NCBI GenBank assembly: GCA_965267245.1
Contig: OZ253939.1
Location: 3,596,001-3,660,000 of the forward strand
From: JANSWY01 sp965267245
GTDB taxonomy: Bacteria; Bacteroidota; Bacteroidia; Cytophagales; Cyclobacteriaceae
Direction of reading: 5' to 3'
Length of the DNA stretch: 64,000 nt
How positions within the stretch are numbered: the first letter of the stretch is position 1; every line of letters starts with the position of its first letter. The notes beneath the pieces were generated by a model. The model saw only the letters and a list, made by a program, of their open reading frames with translations. It was not told the DNA's origin and made no database searches. Positions 52,583 through 60,952 of the stretch are shown piece by piece. Position numbers and translations under genes: made by a program.

Positions 52583-53053
52583 ATGAAAGTACTTCCTGTA
52601 TTAATATTATTGATAGGTATTGGCTCAATTGGTTATAGTCAATCATTTTTTGATCGGGTAGGTCAGGGTCATTGGACAGGTACCGGAACCCTCCTTGGCT
52701 CTACCGCTGAATTTGAGATGCGATGGGAAAAAGTACTGGATGGGAAATTCATTAAACTCACTTTCAGGAATTCCAGAACCACTGAAAAGGATGTAATTGA
52801 ATTGAAGGCCAATGGTTATTATCAGGTGGTGAATGACACATTGGTGAATGGTACATGGTTTGATTCACGAGGTATGGTTTTACCACTGAAGGGAACACTT
52901 TCTTCTGACAAATTGACCATTCAATGGGGTGATGAAAATACAGAAAGAGGGCAGACTGTTTACATCATGAAACCGTCAGGAATCTACGTTGAAGACTATG
53001 TCATGATTGAGGGAAAACCAGTGAAATTCGGGACCGCTAGTTACAAAAAGTAG
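52583..53053 (+). CDS. Small secreted lipocalin-like protein, unknown
   Basis: The protein has 156 residues with a signal peptide (LPVLILLIGIGSIGYSQ). The mature part is beta-rich: GHWTGTGTLLGSTAEFEMRW, EKVLDGKFIKLTFRN, NGTWFDSRGMVLPLKG and YVEDYVMIEGKPVKFGTASY. The opening G-H-W-x-G and the regular strands resemble DUF1579/THAP4-like small barrels, but the match is loose. It is 118 bases after the TonB receptor start, on the opposite strand, and could be divergently expressed with it. Confidence 0.65.
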   Translation: MKVLPVLILLIGIGSIGYSQSFFDRVGQGHWTGTGTLLGSTAEFEMRWEKVLDGKFIKLTFRNSRTTEKDVIELKANGYYQVVNDTLVNGTWFDSRGMVLPLKGTLSSDKLTIQWGDENTERGQTVYIMKPSGIYVEDYVMIEGKPVKFGTASYKK

Positions 53054-53100
53054 AAAAATACATAAATCAGTTTATCGGGTATTTTTTGGCACTATTCTGC

Positions 53101-53114
53101 GTAACTTTTGTTAC
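53101..53114. promoter_or_regulatory. GTAAC-N4-GTTAC palindrome upstream of the peroxiredoxin gene
   Basis: GTAACTTTTGTTAC is 53 bases before the peroxiredoxin ATG at 53167. Two more copies of GTAAC-N4-GTTAC are at 54762-54775 and 54788-54801. The 14-base inverted repeat is the size expected of a Crp/Fnr-type site. Confidence 0.72.
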
Positions 53115-53166
53115 GATATTATAGGGGAATAAGGCGTTAATTACATAGTAACAAAACGCTTTACAG

Positions 53167-53835
53167 ATGGAAACCATAACACAACAAAACACCACCATTC
53201 AAATGCCTAGAATCGGGGATCAGGCGCCAGACTTTACCGCAAAAACTACCAAGGGGGACATCAGGTTCTCGGAGTTTGCACAAGACAAGTGGGTCGTCAT
53301 GTTTTCCCATCCAGCTGATTTCACACCAGTATGCACCACTGAGATGAGTGGATTCGCACAAAGAAAACCAGAATTTGATGCATTGAATACAGAATTACTT
53401 GGACTGAGTATAGACAGTATTCATGCCCACCTGGGTTGGGTAGATAATGTAAGGAAAAACACAGGTGTGTACTTTGATTTTCCAATTATCGCTGACCTGG
53501 ACATGAAAGTATCAAAGCTTTATGGCATGCTTCAACCAAATGAAAGCGAAACTGCGGCGGTAAGAGCAGTATTTTTCATCGATCCCAGTAAGAAGGTAAG
53601 ACTCATCATGTATTACCCGCTGAATGTAGGACGAAATATGGATGAAATACTCAGAGCTCTTGAGGCCTTGCAGACCTCAGACAAATACAAGGTAGCCATG
53701 CCTTTGAACTGGAGAAAAGGTGAAAAAGTGATCGTGCCACCTCCCAAAACATTGGAAGAGATGGAAGAGAGGCTGGCCGATGAGACCATTGAAAGAGTTG
53801 ACTTTTACCTGGCTCGGAAGGAGCTGTTGGTGTAG
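53167..53835 (+). CDS. Peroxiredoxin, 1-Cys (Prx6) type
   Basis: The protein has 222 residues. The peroxidatic Cys is C56 in ADFTPVCTTEMSGFAQ, with the conserved T and R partners of the family. The C-terminal segment AMPLNWRKGEKVIVPPPKTL is typical of the Prx6 branch. No second resolving Cys is obvious, so reduction may use thioredoxin or another donor. It reduces hydrogen peroxide or organic peroxides in the cytoplasm. A GTAAC-N4-GTTAC box precedes it, shared with the thioredoxin/HMA region. Confidence 0.95.
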   Translation: METITQQNTTIQMPRIGDQAPDFTAKTTKGDIRFSEFAQDKWVVMFSHPADFTPVCTTEMSGFAQRKPEFDALNTELLGLSIDSIHAHLGWVDNVRKNTGVYFDFPIIADLDMKVSKLYGMLQPNESETAAVRAVFFIDPSKKVRLIMYYPLNVGRNMDEILRALEALQTSDKYKVAMPLNWRKGEKVIVPPPKTLEEMEERLADETIERVDFYLARKELLV

Positions 53836-53861
53836 TTGATTTTTTAGATTTAGGTTGATTT

Positions 53862-53892
53862 GAGGGAGTACATTTTGTACTCCCTCTTTTAT
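53862..53892 (+). terminator. Terminator after the peroxiredoxin gene
   Basis: Perfect 10-bp stem GAGGGAGTAC / GTACTCCCTC with a five-base loop, followed by TTTTATTT. Confidence 0.85.
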
Positions 53893-53967
53893 TTGCAATG
53901 AATTTAAAGCAACCCACATTCAACACTTTTTACTAACTTCCGCCATCCTTACAATCAAATTAACCCA

Positions 53968-54354
53968 ATGAAGAAAATCGCCATTTCTTTTTGTGTGGTG
54001 CTATACGCAATTGTCGTCCCATTTTTAGAGATCAACGCCACCCATGTTTTTAATCCGGATTGGACACCTCATGTCAGAATTCATGAGGTGTGGCAACTCA
54101 TCACCAATTCTAGTATTGGCATTCTTTGTCTCTATTGGAGTTGGGTGAAAAAAGAAACCTTGAAAGCTGCCATTCTCAGTTTAATTATCACCGGTGGATT
54201 TTTAGTAGCCTTCTTGATGAGAAGCAGCTATGGAGGATCCATGAAATACCTGGATGGCAGTGAGAAAACCATTCTTGGGGTTAATATTGGACTCCTGGGA
54301 TTCGGAGTTGCATTTTTGTTTATTGTGTTGGCATTGATATTTGATAGGGAGTAG
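53968..54354 (+). CDS. Small four-helix membrane protein, unknown
   Basis: The protein has 128 residues. Helices: ISFCVVLYAIVVPFLEI, LITNSSIGILCLYWSWV, AAILSLIITGGFLVAFLM and GVNIGLLGFGVAFLFIVLAL. A conserved-looking loop HVRIHEVWQ follows the first helix. No family can be named. Converges on the thioredoxin gene, 25 bases between stops. Confidence 0.7.
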   Translation: MKKIAISFCVVLYAIVVPFLEINATHVFNPDWTPHVRIHEVWQLITNSSIGILCLYWSWVKKETLKAAILSLIITGGFLVAFLMRSSYGGSMKYLDGSEKTILGVNIGLLGFGVAFLFIVLALIFDRE

Positions 54355-54379
54355 GACACCCTACCCCCCTTACTGATCA

Positions 54380-54697
54380 CTATACACCAATTGTATTCCT
54401 ATGCTGATTGATCAATTTTTTCAATTCCTGGGCCGGCAATACCCCGGTTCCCCGCCATTTTAATTTTCCCTTCTGGTAAATCATTAGTGTTGGTACTCCT
54501 CTTACCTTTAAACTTCTGGCGAGCTTTTTATTCTTGTCTACATCAATCTTGATTATATCCGCTTCATCCCCTATGATCTCCTTTAGTTCAACAAGAATGG
54601 GATCCAAAACCTGACATGGTCCACACCATTTTGCAGAGAAATCCACTAATACTGGTTTATCACCACCTATTATATCTTCAAATGCTTTTGCAGCCAT
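54380..54697 (-). CDS. Thioredoxin
   Basis: The protein has 105 residues, the standard length. Active site W-C-G-P-C (C25, C28) in VDFSAKWCGPCQVLDP, followed by KIDVDKNKKLARSLKVRGVP with the cis-Pro (VPTLMIYQKGKL). It is a cytoplasmic disulfide reductase and could supply the peroxiredoxin. Upstream, two palindromes face both this gene and the HMA-domain gene, suggesting shared control. Confidence 0.95.
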   Translation of the reverse strand: MAAKAFEDIIGGDKPVLVDFSAKWCGPCQVLDPILVELKEIIGDEADIIKIDVDKNKKLARSLKVRGVPTLMIYQKGKLKWRGTGVLPAQELKKLINQHRNTIGV

Positions 54698-54761
54698 TTA
54701 ATTTCCTTAGTTAAGTACGTTCATGAATTAGCAAATGAAGACTATTTATGAGACAGGTTTT

Positions 54762-54775
54762 GTAACTGATGTTAC
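54762..54775. promoter_or_regulatory. GTAAC-N4-GTTAC palindrome between thioredoxin and HMA genes
   Basis: GTAACTGATGTTAC, 65 bases before the thioredoxin start and 74 before the HMA start. A second copy is 26 bases away, centre to centre. Confidence 0.72.
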
Positions 54776-54787
54776 TCAGACGCTGAA

Positions 54788-54801
54788 GTAACTTTCGTTA
54801 C
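54788..54801. promoter_or_regulatory. Second GTAAC-N4-GTTAC palindrome before the HMA gene
   Basis: GTAACTTTCGTTAC, 48 bases before the HMA ATG. With the copies at 53101 and 54762 this makes three perfect inverted repeats in 1.7 kb. Confidence 0.72.
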
Positions 54802-54849
54802 ATAGAAAAACCTATTGACGCGGTACCTTAGTGATCTAAATCTAAAACA

Positions 54850-55119
54850 ATGAACACGATAGCCATAAAAGTAGAAAACCTAAAGTGCAGTGGATGTGCG
54901 ACCACCATCATACGAGGTTTGAAGAAACTGAGAACAGTGGAGGGAGTGAATGTGAAAGTCAATGAATCCCTAGTTACAATTGACTATGCTGAAGGCGCCA
55001 ATACAGACGAGTTTACCCATAAGCTTGGTGAAATGGGATACCCCAAAGAAGGAACAGGCAATTCACTACAAAAAGTAAAATCATATGTAAGTTGTGCAGT
55101 AGGGAAAGTTAGTGCCTAG
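54850..55119 (+). CDS. Heavy-metal-associated (HMA) domain protein
   Basis: The protein has 89 residues. The metal motif is LKCSGCATTI (C13-x-x-C16) in a beta-alpha-beta-beta-alpha-beta fold with VTIDYAEGANTDEF. The C-terminal 15 residues (LQKVKSYVSCAVGK) add another Cys. It is a copper-chaperone-like protein, although no copper ATPase is nearby. Control through the two palindromes shared with thioredoxin would link it to redox or nitrosative stress. Confidence 0.88.
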   Translation: MNTIAIKVENLKCSGCATTIIRGLKKLRTVEGVNVKVNESLVTIDYAEGANTDEFTHKLGEMGYPKEGTGNSLQKVKSYVSCAVGKVSA

Positions 55120-55165
55120 GTATCACGTAGAGATATCTGTCTCATTCCCAATTAAAAGCGGGAGA

Positions 55166-55193
55166 TTTGATCAATTTGGAGTTACTATATTTA
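55166..55193 (+). promoter_or_regulatory. Possible promoter for the DUF2891 gene
   Basis: TTTG at 55166-55169 and TATATTTA at 55186-55193 resemble the Bacteroidota TTTG ... TAnnTTTG pair, with a 16-base spacer that is slightly short. The ATG is at 55210. Confidence 0.35.
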
Positions 55194-55209
55194 CGGAATA
55201 CTCCAGATC

Positions 55210-56319
55210 ATGAGATACTTAATCTTTGCTACTACACTTGCTTTTCTATTTTTAGGATGTGAAAAACCAAATCAGTCCTCGGAAAAAGAAGTGCCAAATA
55301 TTCCTAAACCAACATTGACACTGGAAGAGGCCAGTCGACTAAGTAAACTTCCTTTGGCGTGTATACAGGTAGAATACCCTAATAAACTCGGACAGGTAAT
55401 TGGGTCAGATGATGACCTTCAATCTCCCAAAAATCTACATCCGGCATTTTATGGTTGTTTTGATTGGCACTCATCGGTGCATGGTCATTGGTCTCTGGTG
55501 AGCTTACTGAAGACATATCCTAACCTTGACCAATCTGATCGAATTAAGCAACTTCTACTTGAAAATATGACCCCTGAAAACATTGAAGTAGAAGTAGCCT
55601 ATTTTGAGAAGGAGATCAATAAGTCATATGAGCGCACCTATGGTTGGGCCTGGTTACTCAAACTGGCTGAAGAGCTACACACATGGGATGACCCAATAGC
55701 AGATTCTTTGTCGAATAACCTGCAACCACTCACAGATGTTATTGTCAATAAGTACCTGGAATTTCTTCCTAAACTCAATTATCCAATCCGAGTAGGAGAA
55801 CATACGAATACGGCATTTGGGATGAGTTTTGCATATGATTTTGCTAAAACAGTTGGAAACGCTGAATTGACAAAACTTATCGAAACGAGATCACGTGATT
55901 TTTACTGGAATGATGATGATTGTCCTCTCACATGGGAGCCAAGTGGCTTTGATTTCCTTTCCCCATGTTTACAGGAAGCTGATCTCATGCGAAAGACATT
56001 ACCCAATGAAGCATATTTGAAATGGCTGGATAGGTTTTTACCCCAGCTGAGATCCCATGACTTTCAATGGGATACTGGAAAAGTATCAGACAGAACTGAT
56101 GGCAAACTGGTCCATTTAGATGGTGTGAATTTCAGTAGAGCGTGGTGTTTATATGGAATTGCAAATCAATTTCCTGAATATGCACATTTGACACAAGTGG
56201 CGAATCAGCATGTGGCATATAGTCTTCCCGGCATTACTGATGACAATTATGAAGGAACTCACTGGTTGGCTTCATTTGCAATCTTCGCATTAAATATCGC
56301 CAATGCTCAAGTGGATTAA
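55210..56319 (+). CDS. DUF2891-family lipoprotein
   Basis: The protein has 369 residues. The signal peptide ends FLFLGC, giving a lipobox, so it is anchored in the envelope. DUF2891 features: KNLHPAFYGCFDWHSSVHGH, SYERTYGWAWLLKLAEELHT, IRVGEHTNTAFGMSFAYDFA, FDFLSPCLQEADLMRK and LDGVNFSRAWCLYGIA. The alpha/alpha-barrel-like shape recalls glycoside-degrading or lyase-like enzymes, but no activity is established. Its 3' end overlaps the Nramp gene by 17 bases, so the two are translationally coupled. Confidence 0.85.
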   Translation: MRYLIFATTLAFLFLGCEKPNQSSEKEVPNIPKPTLTLEEASRLSKLPLACIQVEYPNKLGQVIGSDDDLQSPKNLHPAFYGCFDWHSSVHGHWSLVSLLKTYPNLDQSDRIKQLLLENMTPENIEVEVAYFEKEINKSYERTYGWAWLLKLAEELHTWDDPIADSLSNNLQPLTDVIVNKYLEFLPKLNYPIRVGEHTNTAFGMSFAYDFAKTVGNAELTKLIETRSRDFYWNDDDCPLTWEPSGFDFLSPCLQEADLMRKTLPNEAYLKWLDRFLPQLRSHDFQWDTGKVSDRTDGKLVHLDGVNFSRAWCLYGIANQFPEYAHLTQVANQHVAYSLPGITDDNYEGTHWLASFAIFALNIANAQVD

Positions 56320-57502
56320 ACAAATTGGTCCGGGTACCTTGGTCGCTGCAGCATTTATTGGTCCGGGTACTGTCACAATGTGCACACTTGCAGGAGCTAA
56401 TTTTGGCTATACACTCATGTGGGCCATGTTACTGTCTATCCTCGTCACAATCCTTTTGCAAGAAGCTGCCGCACGCATTGGCATAATTACTCAAAAAGGA
56501 TTGGCCGAAGTGGTGAAAGAGCAGATTGCCAATCCGATTTGGCGAACAATTTTGGTGGTCCTGATGCTAAGCGCAATTGTAATTGGAAATGCCGCGTATG
56601 AGGCGGGGAACATATCTGGTGCCTCCCTGGGAGTTGTAGGTATTTTTGGAGATTATGCACAACAATGGTTCCCCACCATAATTGGGATCATTGCTTTTTT
56701 GTTAATGAATACGGGCAGTTACAGATTGGTAGAAAGGAGCCTGATTATTCTTGTCTTGTTGATGAGTGTCTCATTCATACTGACTGCTATTGTCACAAAG
56801 CCAGATCCAATGGCTTTCATAAGAGGTCTTTTTATACCTTCGGCTCCCACTGGGAGCACGTTGATCATTATTGGATTGATCGGCACGACGGTAGTTCCAT
56901 ATAATCTATTTCTTCATGTTTCATTGGTGAAAGAAAAATGGAAGAATACAAAGGATCTAGGCATGGCGAGAAAAGATCTATTGCTTTCAATTCTCCTGGG
57001 AGGCCTGGTATCTATGGCAATTATTGTTTCAGCAGCAGCAATTCAACAAGAATCCATTTCCACCGTTTTGGGATTGGCGAAAGGTCTGGAACCTCTCTAC
57101 GGGAAGACAGCAACAATGATGCTCGGCATAGGTTTGTTTGCCGCTGGAATTACCTCCGCGATCACAGCACCATTGGCTGCTGCTTATGTGGCCCAGAGCA
57201 GTTTTGGATGGGGGAGCGGAATGAAAGACATAAAATTCAAACTGGTTTGGGGATTTATTTTGTTAGTAGGAGTAACGTTCTCTTCCCTGGGTCTAAAACC
57301 ACTTAATGTGATCACTTTTGCTCAGGTAACCAATGGTTTGTTGTTGCCTGTAATGTCAATCATGATATTGTGGTTGGTTAACAAATCCGCTGTATTAGGA
57401 AAATATAAGAATACTCCCTTCCAGAACATACTGTTTATTCTCGTGGTTTTGACGGCTATTTTGTTAGGTGGAAAAGGAATTTTTAGTGCTTTCCAGATGT
57501 AA
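56303..57502 (+). CDS. Nramp-family divalent metal ion transporter
   Basis: The protein has 399 residues with about eleven membrane helices. The Nramp signature is IGPGTVTMCTLAGANFGYTL in helix 1 (usual DPGN becomes GPGT here, so the metal-binding Asp-x-x-Asn pair is altered). Helix 6 normally has A-x-x-M; here the segment VVPYNLFLHVSLVKEKW is in place. The altered helix 1 motif suggests substrate other than the usual Mn or Fe, as in NRMT-like or magnesium/aluminium-type relatives, or simply a divergent member. Overlap with the DUF2891 gene shows coupled translation. Confidence 0.85.
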   Translation: MLKWIKQIGPGTLVAAAFIGPGTVTMCTLAGANFGYTLMWAMLLSILVTILLQEAAARIGIITQKGLAEVVKEQIANPIWRTILVVLMLSAIVIGNAAYEAGNISGASLGVVGIFGDYAQQWFPTIIGIIAFLLMNTGSYRLVERSLIILVLLMSVSFILTAIVTKPDPMAFIRGLFIPSAPTGSTLIIIGLIGTTVVPYNLFLHVSLVKEKWKNTKDLGMARKDLLLSILLGGLVSMAIIVSAAAIQQESISTVLGLAKGLEPLYGKTATMMLGIGLFAAGITSAITAPLAAAYVAQSSFGWGSGMKDIKFKLVWGFILLVGVTFSSLGLKPLNVITFAQVTNGLLLPVMSIMILWLVNKSAVLGKYKNTPFQNILFILVVLTAILLGGKGIFSAFQM

Positions 57503-57558
57503 AAAATCCTCTGAGATGAGACTTTGATATTCACATAACTACTAGCAACTTCTACACT

Positions 57559-57590
57559 AAGTATACATATATCACGCGAAAGATATACTT
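57559..57590. repeat. Inverted repeat in the intergenic region after the Nramp gene
   Basis: AAGTATA (57559-57565) and TATACTT (57584-57590) form an imperfect 7-base inverted repeat with an 18-base spacer. No T tract follows, so it might be a protein-binding site or just AT-rich sequence. Confidence 0.3.
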
Positions 57591-57704
57591 ACGATAAATA
57601 CGAATATCTCAATCATTACCAAATATAACCCCCTAAACATGATAAAATACCAATACAATTGACTGAATTTCCAAAAATAACAGAAATTTCTTATCTTACA
57701 TATG

Positions 57705-57742
57705 TATAACAATTTACCAAAATATATAACAATTTACCAAAA
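57705..57742 (+). repeat. Tandem 20-base direct repeat just before the start codon
   Basis: TATAACAATTTACCAAAA occurs twice (57705-57722 and 57725-57742), the second ending at the ATG of the 57743 gene. It duplicates the leader or ribosome-binding region. The second copy sits exactly where initiation would occur. Confidence 0.7.
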
Positions 57743-58168
57743 ATGAAACGGGAAATTTATAGCATACCAGGAAAACTGGTAACTCATTATCATTCAGACA
57801 CTCGAACAATTATTGACACATGGACAGACATGTCAGTATCTCTTGAAGAGTGGAAATCTACAATCTATGACATAGGGATTATGAATTTTGCTGCTCAAAA
57901 TGGGGCAAAAGCCTGGATTACGGACACTAGCAATGCCAAAGGTGTTTTCAACCGTGATATACAGGAATTTCGAGCCAAAACTTCTGCAGCCGCCATGGAA
58001 AAAAGTGGCATAAAATGTTTTTTTACAGTACTGCCTCAATCGGCCATATCCAAACTAGCAGCTTATCAGACCTCTAAAAACTATGCAGGACATGGTAGCA
58101 TGACTAGTCATACTGTGAATAGCCTGGATGAGGCTTTTGCAATACGAAAACAAGAACTTGGTTATTGA
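57743..58168 (+). CDS. STAS/SpoIIAA-like protein, unknown
   Basis: The protein has 141 residues. The pattern resembles the SpoIIAA-like fold: RTIIDTWTDMSVSLEEWKST, FAAQNGAKAWITDTSNAKGV, CFFTVLPQSAISKLAAYQTS and SLDEAFAIRKQEL. Such proteins are found in many Bacteroidota and have no settled role. It is preceded by a tandem leader repeat and followed by a 10-bp stem. Confidence 0.65.
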   Translation: MKREIYSIPGKLVTHYHSDTRTIIDTWTDMSVSLEEWKSTIYDIGIMNFAAQNGAKAWITDTSNAKGVFNRDIQEFRAKTSAAAMEKSGIKCFFTVLPQSAISKLAAYQTSKNYAGHGSMTSHTVNSLDEAFAIRKQELGY

Positions 58169-58179
58169 AAGTTGAACTG

Positions 58180-58219
58180 ATTTGCACGCTTTCTTACTCG
58201 CTCAGGTAGGCGTGCAAAT
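58180..58219 (+). terminator. Hairpin after the STAS-like gene
   Basis: Perfect stem ATTTGCACGC / GCGTGCAAAT with a 20-base loop. The T tract is weak (TCTATTATTG). Confidence 0.65.
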
Positions 58220-58332
58220 TCTATTATTGAATACACTGGGTAGCTATCTCGACTAATAAGGTCCGGTTTATTCAAAATACTCCAACTACACCTACCAGAT
58301 TTGTTAAATTGCTCCAACAAGCAATTTCAACT

Positions 58333-58692
58333 ATGACACCAAAAGAGCTGGTCCTGCAATGGGTTGAATTATTCAACAACGGAGATGCCGCTGGGCTTTC
58401 AGCTCTATATGCTGTAAGTGCCACAAATCACCAGGTTGCCAATGATCCTATTGAAGGGAAAACGGCCATATACCAAATGTTTGTGAAGGAATTTGCCATT
58501 GCGGAAATGACCTGTCTCGTAGAAAATATCTTTGAAGACGGGGAATGGGCAATTTTAGAATGGAAAGACCCATTAGGATTGCGAGGGTGCGGATTTTTCC
58601 ATATTGTGGATGGCAAAATCATCTTTCAAAGAGGGTACTGGGATAAGCTTTCGTTTTTGCAAATGCATAACCTCCCCATTCCGAAAGAGTAG
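58333..58692 (+). CDS. NTF2/SnoaL-like small protein
   Basis: About 119 residues from the ATG at 58333 (a TTG at 58309 is the alternative). MTPKELVLQWVELFNNGDAA followed by LSALYAVSATNHQVANDPIE, GKTAIYQMFVKEFA and WAILEWKDPLG is the SnoaL/NTF2 pattern: an N-terminal helix, a D-x-x-G-L-x-x-L-Y motif and a cone of strands. It probably binds or isomerises a small molecule. No substrate can be given. Confidence 0.8.
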   Translation: MTPKELVLQWVELFNNGDAAGLSALYAVSATNHQVANDPIEGKTAIYQMFVKEFAIAEMTCLVENIFEDGEWAILEWKDPLGLRGCGFFHIVDGKIIFQRGYWDKLSFLQMHNLPIPKE

Positions 58693-58753
58693 GATAGAAA
58701 TTACTTACCTTTAGGTACTAATTTCCTACACTTTTTAATATAAATATTCAATC

Positions 58754-59248
58754 ATGAAGACTTACTTATTCATTAGCTGCTTACTCTTTGCTTATTTTTC
58801 AAATGCCCAGGATTGGAAGAAACTTTCAAAAGCAGGTTACGAAATCACTTATCCATCCAGCTGGGAATTAAATGAATCAGCAGGGGCGGCCTCTTTTATA
58901 TTATTGTCTTCCCAGGAAAATGGAAATGATATATTCAGAGAGAATGTGAATCTGGTTGAGCAGGACTTAACAGGAATGAATCTAAACCTGGAAAAGTATA
59001 CTGAAATATCGCTTTCCCAGGTCAAACAATTAATTCAAAATTCAAAATTAGTTTCAAGTAATACGGTTGACAATCATCAGGAAGTGATTTATGAAGGGGA
59101 CCAGGCTAATTATCGGCTAAAATTCCTTCAATATTATTGGGTTATAGGCAATAAAGCTTATGTATTAACTTTTACAGCGCAAACCACTAACTTTGATAAA
59201 TACCTTGAAACTGGTAAGAGAATAATGAACAGTTTCACCTTGAAATAA
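58754..59248 (+). CDS. Secreted PsbP/DUF1795-like protein
   Basis: The protein has 164 residues with a signal peptide (YLFISCLLFAYFSNAQ). GYEITYPSSWELNESAGAAS, then FRENVNLVEQDL and the C-terminal strands YWVIGNKAYVLTFTAQTTNF form the PsbP/DcrB-like fold (a strand with Y-P-x-x-W, then helix, then a barrel end F-D-K-Y). Function unknown, probably in the envelope. It lies 12 bases upstream of the AraC gene and is likely cotranscribed. Confidence 0.75.
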   Translation: MKTYLFISCLLFAYFSNAQDWKKLSKAGYEITYPSSWELNESAGAASFILLSSQENGNDIFRENVNLVEQDLTGMNLNLEKYTEISLSQVKQLIQNSKLVSSNTVDNHQEVIYEGDQANYRLKFLQYYWVIGNKAYVLTFTAQTTNFDKYLETGKRIMNSFTLK

Positions 59249-59260
59249 ACCTGGGTAAAC

Positions 59261-60202
59261 ATGTACCTCAATCAATTCCCAGACATACAATGGCTCAGAG
59301 CCAATGCCGCTAAAGGTTTCGAAGCGGGGAAAGATGCATTTGGGAATAAAATTCCTAGCGGTTGGCCCAATGTAATTCTCCACACAAAAACCACGCATAC
59401 AGAAAGAGACAACATCAAGGGACCCTTTAGCTTGTTTGTCAATTTATCCGGGAAATCCATGGTAAAAGTGGATCGACATTGGCATCAGGTGAATGATACT
59501 TTTTATTGTACTTCCAATCGGGATGAAGTGTATAACCTTCACATACCAGAAGCTCATACGACAGAAACTTTCAATATTCATTTTGGAGCTTCCCTATATG
59601 AAGATGTAAGCCATGTATTAAGCCAAAAGAATGAGTCTTTACTTGAAAATATGGTTCCTTCTCACCCTTGTGACCTGAAGTTCCTTCCCAAAACCCAGTT
59701 AATTTCAAACAAATTGATGACTCAGATTAGGTCTCTGATCTCTTATCGTGAAAAGAGTGGCCTGGATTATTCCCCTGACATGGAGTTTGAAATCTGTTCA
59801 TTAATCCTGGAAGAAATTCTGAAAGAACGCCTCACTATTTCAACCTACCAACATAGACTCGATACCAAAAAGTCCTCTACTAAAAAGGAAATTTTCAAAC
59901 GCATTAACCTGGGAATTGATTTCATACATGATCATGTCAATCACTCCGTTGATCTGGAGCAGATCTGTCAGGAGATAGGCTTGTCGAAATTCCATTTCAT
60001 CCGGGCATTCAAAACCATTTATGGCTTGACACCCATGGCCTACATTGCTCAAATGAAAGTAGTCCAGGCCAAAAGGTTATTGAGAAACTCCAATCTTAGC
60101 ATTAATGAAGTTGCTTTGAGAATGGGGTTTTCAGAACATTCAGCTTTTACGAGATTCATGAAAAGGAATACTGGATACAGCCCTAATTCCTTCAGGAATT
60201 AG
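59261..60202 (+). CDS. AraC-family regulator
   Basis: The protein has 313 residues. N-terminal cupin-like region (GPFSLFVNLSGKSMVKVDRH, then FYCTSNRDEVYNLHIPEAHT). C-terminal HTH pair: VDLEQICQEIGLSKFHFIRA with FKTIYGLTPMAYIAQ, then SINEVALRMGFSEHSAFTRF with MKRNTGYSPNSFRN. The ligand is unknown. It follows the PsbP-like gene by 12 bases. Confidence 0.92.
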   Translation: MYLNQFPDIQWLRANAAKGFEAGKDAFGNKIPSGWPNVILHTKTTHTERDNIKGPFSLFVNLSGKSMVKVDRHWHQVNDTFYCTSNRDEVYNLHIPEAHTTETFNIHFGASLYEDVSHVLSQKNESLLENMVPSHPCDLKFLPKTQLISNKLMTQIRSLISYREKSGLDYSPDMEFEICSLILEEILKERLTISTYQHRLDTKKSSTKKEIFKRINLGIDFIHDHVNHSVDLEQICQEIGLSKFHFIRAFKTIYGLTPMAYIAQMKVVQAKRLLRNSNLSINEVALRMGFSEHSAFTRFMKRNTGYSPNSFRN

Positions 60203-60265
60203 CAATTTCGGTCAAGTAATTCGCTGATCGATCTCAATAACTTTGAACCAAACAATATTTTAGTC

Positions 60266-60937
60266 ATGGTTGAAGTCAGTTATTATCTACTCTCATTGTA
60301 TACAATCGGGATGCTTGTGTATCTCCTTAAAGATCCTGCACTACGAAAAGGATTAGTGGCTTTTCTGGGTATTTGGGGTGTTTACATATTGGGTTTATCC
60401 CAAACCGGAGTTCTCCAGGAATTTGGGTTTCCTCCCCGAGTACCAATCCTTATCGTTTTACCCATGTTGGCGTTCATTATCTTTATAACAAGTCGCCAAT
60501 CCTTTCGTGAGACAATCCAAAACACACCCCTCCACATACCAATATTCATGCAGTCTTTCAGAATTCTGGTAGAGCTATTAATCTATGCTACATTTATGAA
60601 GGGCATCTTTCCACAACGAGCTACTTTCGCCGGATTGAACTTTGATATTTTAGTGGGGATATCAGCCCTGGTTGTTGGATTCCTGGCTTATAAAAAGCTT
60701 CTCAACACACAGGGTATATTTATTTGGAATCTCATATCATTGGGTGTTTTGGGGCTAACAGTATTCTCATTTATTTCCTCATATTACTTTCTGGGGTTTG
60801 CTAATACTGCATTAGGTGGTCAATTTGTCCAATTCCCCTACTTGCTATTGGCCTCATTTCTACTACCAACTGCCGTATTTTTGCATGTGGTTTCAATAAG
60901 ACAGGTTTTACTTCAAAAAAGAATCGCCAGGGCTTAA
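60266..60937 (+). CDS. Membrane protein with about seven helices, unknown
   Basis: The protein has 223 residues, hydrophobic throughout, with about six to seven spans (for example LVAFLGIWGVYILGLSQTGV, IVLPMLAFIIFITSRQS, ILVGISALVVGFLAYKKLL, LLASFLLPTAVFLHVVSI). A motif GFPPRVPILIVLP is present between helices. No family can be named. It is 63 bases after the AraC gene and ends 15 bases before the Crp pseudogene. Confidence 0.7.
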   Translation: MVEVSYYLLSLYTIGMLVYLLKDPALRKGLVAFLGIWGVYILGLSQTGVLQEFGFPPRVPILIVLPMLAFIIFITSRQSFRETIQNTPLHIPIFMQSFRILVELLIYATFMKGIFPQRATFAGLNFDILVGISALVVGFLAYKKLLNTQGIFIWNLISLGVLGLTVFSFISSYYFLGFANTALGGQFVQFPYLLLASFLLPTAVFLHVVSIRQVLLQKRIARA

Positions 60938-60952
60938 ATTTACATTCAGCCA

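Noticed and set aside
57705..57742. CRISPR-like array from the tandem repeat
   Set aside because: There are only two copies of 18 bases separated by two bases, with no spacers and no cas genes.
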